From the NCBI RefSeq assembly GCF_000429665.1, contig NZ_AUCH01000001.1:1-64000 (forward strand): 64,000 nt of DNA, written 5' to 3'. The position numbers and the translations under genes are program-made. The DNA is from Azovibrio restrictus DSM 23866. GTDB lineage: Bacteria; Pseudomonadota; Gammaproteobacteria; Burkholderiales; Rhodocyclaceae. Numbering within the stretch: the first letter of the stretch is position 1; each line of letters starts with the position of its first letter. Shown here piece by piece: positions 59,346 to 64,000 of the stretch. The notes below the pieces were generated by a model that saw nothing but the letters and a program-made list of their open reading frames with translations, did not search any database and was not told the origin of the DNA.

Positions 59346-60809
59346 TCAGAGGGAAAGCTGGTCGAGCAGGCAGCGCAGCAGGGTCCAGCACTGGGCCACG
59401 GAAGCCACCCGGACCCGTTCGCCAGGGGCATGGGCGCCGCGGATGTCGGGACCGAAGGAGAGCATTTCCAGGGCCGGATGGCCAAGGCCGATGAGGCCGC
59501 ACTCCAGGCCCGCGTGGATCACCTGGAGGCCCGGGGGGGCGCCGTACAGGTCCTGGTAGATGGCCTGGCAGCGGGCCTGCAGGGCGGAATCCGGACGGGG
59601 CTCCCAGCCCGGGTAGCTGCCCAGGATGTGCGCCTCGCCCCCGGCAGCCCGGATGCGTTCGGCGATATGCCCGGCCAGGGCGTCCCTGGCCTCGTCCCGC
59701 AGGGAGCGCACCAGGAACACCGCCTCGCAACGGCCCGGCTGCAGGCGCAGGGGCGCCAGGTTGTTGGAGGTCTCCACCACCCCGGCAAAGGCCGGGCTCA
59801 TGGCCGCCACCCCGTACGGCGCGCGGCTCAGGGTGGCGGCGATCTTCTTCCAGGCCCCGGCTTCCACCACCATGGCGCTGCCGGCCCAGGGGCGGGTGGA
59901 CAGCTGCAGCGCCGGGTCGGTCTGCCCATACTGCTGCCGCAGCCGCGCTTCGATGCGGCTCAGGGCATGGATGAAGGCCGCCTGCTGCTGGGGCGTCAGC
60001 AACAGCCGGGCAGTGGCGGAGCGGGGCAGGGCGTTGCGGACCGTGCCGCCTTCCAGCTCGGCCACGGCAAAGCGGTACTGGAATCCCAGCTCCTGGAGCA
60101 GGTCCAGGAGCAGCCGGATGGCGTGCCCCCGGGAGGTGTGGATGTCTATTCCCGAATGGCCGCCACTCAGGCCGTCCAGGGTCACCTCCAGGCCGCTCCA
60201 GCCGGCAGGGGCCGGTACCGCCGGGGCCGGCAGGCTGGCTTCCACATCGACACCGCCGGCACAGCCCAGGTAAAACTGGCCCCATTCCTCCGTATCCAGG
60301 TTGAGCAGGTAGCGCCCCTGCAAACTGCCCGGCGAGAGGCCCCGGGCGCCGCCCATGCCGGCTTCCTCGTCCACGGTGAGCAGCACTTCCAGGGGACCAT
60401 GGGCCAGATTCTCGTCTTCCAGGACGGCCAGAGCCAGGGCCACGCCGATGCCGTTATCGGCCCCCAGGGTGGTATGGCGGGCCAGCAGCCAGCCATCCTC
60501 CAGCTCCACCTGGATCGGGTCGCGGCTGAAATCGTGGCCGTGGCCGCTACGCTCCTGGCAGACCATGTCCAGATGTCCCTGCAGCACGATGCCCGGGGCC
60601 TGTTCCCGGCCAGGGCTGGCGGGCTTCGTCAGGATCAGGTTGCCGGCGGCATCGACACGGGCCGGCAGCCCCCGCTGCCGGGCCCAGTCCAGGAGGTGGG
60701 CCACCAGGGCCGCTTCCTGCTTGGAGGCCCGGGGAATGGCGCAGAGGCAGGCGAAATGGCGCCAGACGGCGCGGGGTTCAAGGGAATCGAAGAGGGGGGC
60801 CGTTATCAT
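59346..60809 (-). CDS. pepD: Aminoacyl-histidine dipeptidase (peptidase D)
   Basis: A 487-residue M20-family cytosolic dipeptidase (E. coli PepD 485) hydrolysing Xaa-His and other dipeptides. Metal ligands are in LQGHLDMVCQ, TTLGADNGIG, TVDEEAGMGG and the C-terminal VIHAGLECG; the lid-domain GGHSGIDIH is present. ATG 60809 gives the family start. Divergent from the MazG-like gene, 34 bases between starts. Confidence 0.95.
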   Translation of the reverse strand: MITAPLFDSLEPRAVWRHFACLCAIPRASKQEAALVAHLLDWARQRGLPARVDAAGNLILTKPASPGREQAPGIVLQGHLDMVCQERSGHGHDFSRDPIQVELEDGWLLARHTTLGADNGIGVALALAVLEDENLAHGPLEVLLTVDEEAGMGGARGLSPGSLQGRYLLNLDTEEWGQFYLGCAGGVDVEASLPAPAVPAPAGWSGLEVTLDGLSGGHSGIDIHTSRGHAIRLLLDLLQELGFQYRFAVAELEGGTVRNALPRSATARLLLTPQQQAAFIHALSRIEARLRQQYGQTDPALQLSTRPWAGSAMVVEAGAWKKIAATLSRAPYGVAAMSPAFAGVVETSNNLAPLRLQPGRCEAVFLVRSLRDEARDALAGHIAERIRAAGGEAHILGSYPGWEPRPDSALQARCQAIYQDLYGAPPGLQVIHAGLECGLIGLGHPALEMLSFGPDIRGAHAPGERVRVASVAQCWTLLRCLLDQLSL

Positions 60810-60843
60810 GGCGGACTCGTGCAAAGAATGAGGAAGGAAATCC

Positions 60844-61203
60844 ATGGCGGATACGCTGGAAGAACTGACCCGGGCCGTGCTGGCTTTCCGGGATGAACGC
60901 AACTGGGCCCAGTTTCACGGTCTCCGGCACCTGATGGTGTCCCTGAACCTGGAGGCGGCCGAGGTGCTGGAGCTGGCCCAGTGGAAGAGTGATGCCGAGG
61001 TGGAAGCCTTGGCCACCGACGCTTCCGGCCGGGAGGCCCTGGCCGACGAATGTGCCGACGTGCTGGCCTACCTGCTGCTCCTGGCCGACCGGGCCGGCCT
61101 GGACCTGGCCCGGGCCCTGGAGCAGAAGCTGGCCAAGAACGCCATCAAATACCCGGTGGATAAGTGCTACGGGCGCCGGGACAAGTATTCCACCCTGGAC
61201 TGA
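60844..61203 (+). CDS. MazG-like nucleotide pyrophosphohydrolase
   Basis: A 119-residue all-alpha NTP-PPase of the RS21-C6/MazG-like group. Metal-binding acidic residues are in NLEAAEVLELAQW and DECADVLAYLLLLAD, and the C-terminus YPVDKCYGRRDKYSTL is the family tail. Such enzymes remove unwanted dNTPs (for example dCTP analogues). A GAGGAAGGAAA ribosome site precedes the ATG. Confidence 0.92.
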   Translation: MADTLEELTRAVLAFRDERNWAQFHGLRHLMVSLNLEAAEVLELAQWKSDAEVEALATDASGREALADECADVLAYLLLLADRAGLDLARALEQKLAKNAIKYPVDKCYGRRDKYSTLD

Positions 61204-61217
61204 GGCCGGTTCGGGCA

Positions 61218-62063
61218 TCAGGCCTCTTGCACTTCCAGGGACCAGTCGGCCCCATCGCCCAGGGCCAGCTCCCGGGCCAGCCAGGGCAGGGCCTGGCGCA
61301 GGCTTTCCGCCAGGGTCCAGGGGGGATTGATGATGAACATGCCGCTGCCGTGCATGCCGAAACCGTCCGTGGCCGGCGCCTGGACCCGCAGGGTGGCATG
61401 CAGCCAGTTCCCCGCCGGCAGGCGCTTCAGCCGGTCCGGCAGCTGGCGGGATTCGATCTTGGCGAGCTGGGGATACCAGAGAGCATAGGTGCCCGTGGCG
61501 AAACGCTTCAGGGATTCCTTCAGGGCCTGGAGCACGGCCGCGTAATCGTTGCGGGTCTCGTAGGAGGGATCCATCAGGATCAGCCCCCGGCGGGTGGGCG
61601 GCGGCAGCAGGGTCTTCAGGGCTCCCAGGCCATCACCTTCGACGATATGCACCTGGCGGCCGGTGCCGTTGAAACTGCGGGCCAGGAGCTTGACCTCGTT
61701 GCTGTGCAGTTCGAAGAGGCGCAGCCGGTCGTCCTTGCGCAGTTGCTGGTAGGCCAGCCAGGGGGAACCCGGGTAATGGCGCAGCTCCCCGTCCGGGTTC
61801 AGCTCCCGCACCGTATCCAGGTATTCGGCCACGGCCTTGGGCTGGCCCGTGGCTTTCCAGAGCCGGCCGACCCCGTCCTGGAATTCCCCCAACTTCTTGG
61901 CCTGCTCGGACTCCAGGCTGTAGCGCCCGGCCCCGGCGTGGGTATCCACCACCCACAGGGGGGCGGGCTTCTGGGTCATGTACTGGAGCATCTGCACCAG
62001 GATCAGGTGTTTCAGGACGTCGGCGTGATTGCCGGCATGGTAGGCGTGGCGGTAGCTGAGCAT
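61218..62063 (-). CDS. rlmJ: 23S rRNA (adenine-2030 N6)-methyltransferase RlmJ
   Basis: A 281-residue methyltransferase. The N-terminus MLSYRHAYHAGNHADVLKH and the SAM-binding VVDTHAGAGRYSLESEQA are diagnostic. The catalytic motif, usually DPPYE, reads DPSYE here, a tolerated variant of the [DN]PP[YF] motif. Convergent with the MazG-like gene (14-base gap). Confidence 0.94.
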   Translation of the reverse strand: MLSYRHAYHAGNHADVLKHLILVQMLQYMTQKPAPLWVVDTHAGAGRYSLESEQAKKLGEFQDGVGRLWKATGQPKAVAEYLDTVRELNPDGELRHYPGSPWLAYQQLRKDDRLRLFELHSNEVKLLARSFNGTGRQVHIVEGDGLGALKTLLPPPTRRGLILMDPSYETRNDYAAVLQALKESLKRFATGTYALWYPQLAKIESRQLPDRLKRLPAGNWLHATLRVQAPATDGFGMHGSGMFIINPPWTLAESLRQALPWLARELALGDGADWSLEVQEA

Positions 62064-62084
62064 GGATGAGGTTTCGGCAGGGGT

Positions 62085-62390
62085 TCAGAGCACGGATTCG
62101 AAGAGTTCCAGCTGGGGCGGTCCCAGGTAGAGCTCCCGAGCGGATTTCCCGGCATTGGCGTGGGCCTTCATGAAGGCTTCCGACTGGGTCCAGGCAGTAA
62201 AGGCTGCTTCGTCCGTCCATTCAGTATGGGAGGCGAACAGGGTGTACTCCTCGGTTTCTGCCCCCTGCAGCAGGTGAAAGCGGACAAAGCCCGGGACTTC
62301 CTGCAGATAGCTTTCCCGGCGGCGCCAGTGGTCGACGAATTCCTCCTCCCGGCCCCGGGCGATCTTGAAACGGTTCATGGCAAGAAACAT
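62085..62390 (-). CDS. Antibiotic-biosynthesis-monooxygenase fold protein (IsdG/HmoA-like)
   Basis: A 101-residue dimeric alpha/beta-barrel protein. Asn6 (AMNRFKI), Trp in the AFTAWTQSEAF stretch or the preceding HTEWTDEA, and His in FMKAHANAG parallel the Asn-Trp-His triad of IsdG-type haem-degrading monooxygenases. A haem-degrading role is possible, but many ABM proteins have other or unknown jobs. ATG 62390 or the ATG at 62378 may start it. Same strand as rlmJ, 21 bases upstream. Confidence 0.75.
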   Translation of the reverse strand: MFLAMNRFKIARGREEEFVDHWRRRESYLQEVPGFVRFHLLQGAETEEYTLFASHTEWTDEAAFTAWTQSEAFMKAHANAGKSARELYLGPPQLELFESVL

Positions 62391-62528
62391 GGGCTGACTC
62401 CGGTAGGGTCCCACGGGAATCCGTGGCAAAGGCGGCATTTTATCGGAGTGGGACTTTTGCGCTATGTGATTGTGAGCAGCCTGCCCCACTGGCATACTCA
62501 CTCACAACCTCTCCCCGGGAAGTCGTCC

Positions 62529-64000
62529 ATGGGTCCCTACCGTCTGAGCATCCGCGAAAGCCTGGTCCTGCGCGCCTTCCTCATCGTGCTGGCCACCCTG
62601 GTGCTGTTCACCTTCAGCGCCTACCAGTTCATCATCGCCCCGGCCATCCAGGAAATCGCCCATTCCCAGATGGACCAGGCCGCGACCCAAGTTCAGGCGC
62701 GCATGCAGCGCCTCCTGGATACCGTGGAAACCACCCTGGACACCAGCCAGCAATGGGGCCGGGACGGCACCCTGGACCTGGACGAGCTGCTGCGCTTCAA
62801 CCAGTTCTTCTTCCCGGTCATCCAGAATCACAAGGAAATCTCCTCGGTCATCTTTGCCCACGAATCGGGGCGGGAAATCCTGCTGCTGCACAAGGATGAC
62901 GGCCACTGGGTCAACCGCATCAGCAATCCCGACCTGTGGGGCAAGCAGACCTTCTGGCTGACCTGGGACCGGGACGGGCAGCTGGAAAAGGTGGAAATGC
63001 TGGAGCGGGACTACGATGCCCGCACCCGCCCCTGGTTCAAGGGCGCCATGGCCCTGGAAAACGACAGCCAGCGGCACTGGACCGAACCCTACATCTTCTT
63101 CACCACCAAGGAGCCGGGCATCACCGCCGCCCGGCGCTGGACCGGCCCTGACGGCAGCCGCTACATCATCGGTCACGACGTGAAGCTGCTGGATCTTTCC
63201 CGCTTCACCTCCCAGCTCCAGGTCGGGCAGCAGGGTTTCTCCATGCTCATGGCCGAGACCAACCAGAAGATCATGGGCCTGCCCCGCCACCCGCGCTTCC
63301 AGAACGACGAAGTCATGCGCCAGTCGGTGCTGAAGACCACTGGGGAGCTGGATATTCCCACCCTTTCCCGGGGCGTGGAGCAATGGCAGCAGGCCCAGGC
63401 GCCCAGCAACACCCTGGTGCCCTACGCCTACGGCGACACCCCCTGGTTTGCCTATTTCCGGCCCCTGACCCTGGGCGCCCAGCACTTCTGGCTGGGGGTG
63501 CTGGCCCCCGAGGAGGATTTCATCCCCGGCCGCACCCGGGACATCTTCCTGGTGGCCGCCCTGGTCATGGGCGCCCTGATCTTCGCTTTCTTCGTGGCCC
63601 TGCGCATGGCCAGCCGCTTCTCCCATCCCCTGGAGCAGCTCACCGCCGAAAGTGAACGCCTGGGCAACATGCAGCTCCAGGAACCGGTGCGGGTGGATCC
63701 CTCCTGGAAGGAAATCGACCAGCTGGCGGCGGCCCAGGAGGCCATGCGCATCGAACTGCTCCAGGCCACCCAGTGGCTGGAGGAAACCAACGCCAACCTG
63801 GAGGACAAGGTGCACGAGCGCACCCGGCAGCTGGAAGAAACCAAGTCCGCCGCCGAGCACTCCCGGCGCCTGCTCATGGACATGGCGGATTCCCTGCCTT
63901 GCGCCGTGTTCCGCTACGAAAAGCCGGAAGACGGGGACGAGGGCTTCGTTTTCATCAGCAGCCAGGTGAAGGAAATCCTCGGCTTCAGCCACCTGGACAT
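62529..64000 (+). CDS. Membrane Cache-PAS sensor protein (cut by window end)
   Basis: The first 490 residues of a sensor continuing past the window. A membrane segment (residues 13-35) is followed by a double-Cache periplasmic domain (about 40-330, with FWLTWDRDG and the ligand-loop-like RDYDARTRPWFKGA), then a second membrane segment (near 337-360: DIFLVAALVMGALIFAFFVA). A HAMP-like helix, a coiled coil (WLEETNANLEDKVHERTRQL) and the start of a PAS domain (FRYEKPEDGDEGFVFISS) come next. The output domain (kinase or GGDEF) is not visible. ATG 62529 precedes the first membrane segment directly. Confidence 0.85.
   Translation, partial: MGPYRLSIRESLVLRAFLIVLATLVLFTFSAYQFIIAPAIQEIAHSQMDQAATQVQARMQRLLDTVETTLDTSQQWGRDGTLDLDELLRFNQFFFPVIQNHKEISSVIFAHESGREILLLHKDDGHWVNRISNPDLWGKQTFWLTWDRDGQLEKVEMLERDYDARTRPWFKGAMALENDSQRHWTEPYIFFTTKEPGITAARRWTGPDGSRYIIGHDVKLLDLSRFTSQLQVGQQGFSMLMAETNQKIMGLPRHPRFQNDEVMRQSVLKTTGELDIPTLSRGVEQWQQAQAPSNTLVPYAYGDTPWFAYFRPLTLGAQHFWLGVLAPEEDFIPGRTRDIFLVAALVMGALIFAFFVALRMASRFSHPLEQLTAESERLGNMQLQEPVRVDPSWKEIDQLAAAQEAMRIELLQATQWLEETNANLEDKVHERTRQLEETKSAAEHSRRLLMDMADSLPCAVFRYEKPEDGDEGFVFISSQVKEILGFSHLD

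Noticed and set aside
62502..63992. A 496-codon minus-strand open frame at the right end
   Set aside because: The plus strand encodes a coherent Cache-PAS sensor that runs off the window; the minus frame is its shadow.
1..64000. tRNA, rRNA or CRISPR arrays
   Set aside because: No cloverleaf-like block with a T-loop GTTCRA motif, no rRNA-like stretch and no regularly spaced direct repeats were noticed on reading.

Overview
The window reads as chromosomal DNA of a high-GC betaproteobacterium, most likely in the Rhodocyclales (an Azospira/Dechloromonas/Zoogloea-like organism). This is an inference from protein flavour, gene content (GuaB/GuaA, RlmJ, FliW, PepD) and a DmpR-controlled phenol hydroxylase with a meta-cleavage operon; it is not a database identification.

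Layout. (1) 1-1681: the end of an IS5-type transposase, a small helix-hairpin-helix lipoprotein gene and hairpin sequences resembling integron attC sites. (2) 1682-20967: a lactate locus. On the minus strand are a Cache-type sensor kinase and NarL-type regulator, a TakP-like TRAP transporter (dctQMP), a D-lactate dehydrogenase (FAD plus Fe-S), TauE and AEC permeases, and PEP carboxylase, as well as lutA-lutC-lutB for L-lactate. Divergent from lutA, on the plus strand, are an LldR/PdhR-type repressor and PEP synthase. Palindromic operators lie in the divergent gap. Together the genes can take up both lactate isomers, oxidise them to pyruvate, convert pyruvate to PEP and carboxylate PEP to oxaloacetate. 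(3) 21035-40032: a phenol catabolic region: dmpR, a sigma54 promoter with two activator palindromes and an IHF site, dmpKLMNOP, a GntR regulator, then dmpQB-DUF336-dmpCDE-SDR-dmpFGHI, an outer-membrane meta-pathway protein and an HpcH/HpaI aldolase. (4) 40145-49350: core genes (MFS, nudC, smpB, ratA, rnfH, guaB, guaA) with a four-helix-bundle gene inserted between guaB and guaA. (5) 49426-52285: a likely zinc-limitation operon (Cys-poor DksA, COG0523 GTPase, gamma-carbonic anhydrase) behind a Zur-box-like palindrome, divergent from tag. (6) 52454-64000: tex, fliW, a large CBS-PAS-GGDEF-EAL-CZB protein, a second gamma-carbonic anhydrase, pepD, a MazG-like gene, rlmJ, a small monooxygenase-like gene and a Cache sensor cut by the window end.

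The most interesting items are the self-contained lactate-to-oxaloacetate locus, the zinc operon with its palindrome, a 13-bp motif (AAATCTCGAGAAA) shared by the two control regions of the phenol cluster, the zinc-sensor-tailed c-di-GMP enzyme, and a 37-residue membrane peptide encoded between a kinase and its response regulator. No tRNA, rRNA or CRISPR array was seen.
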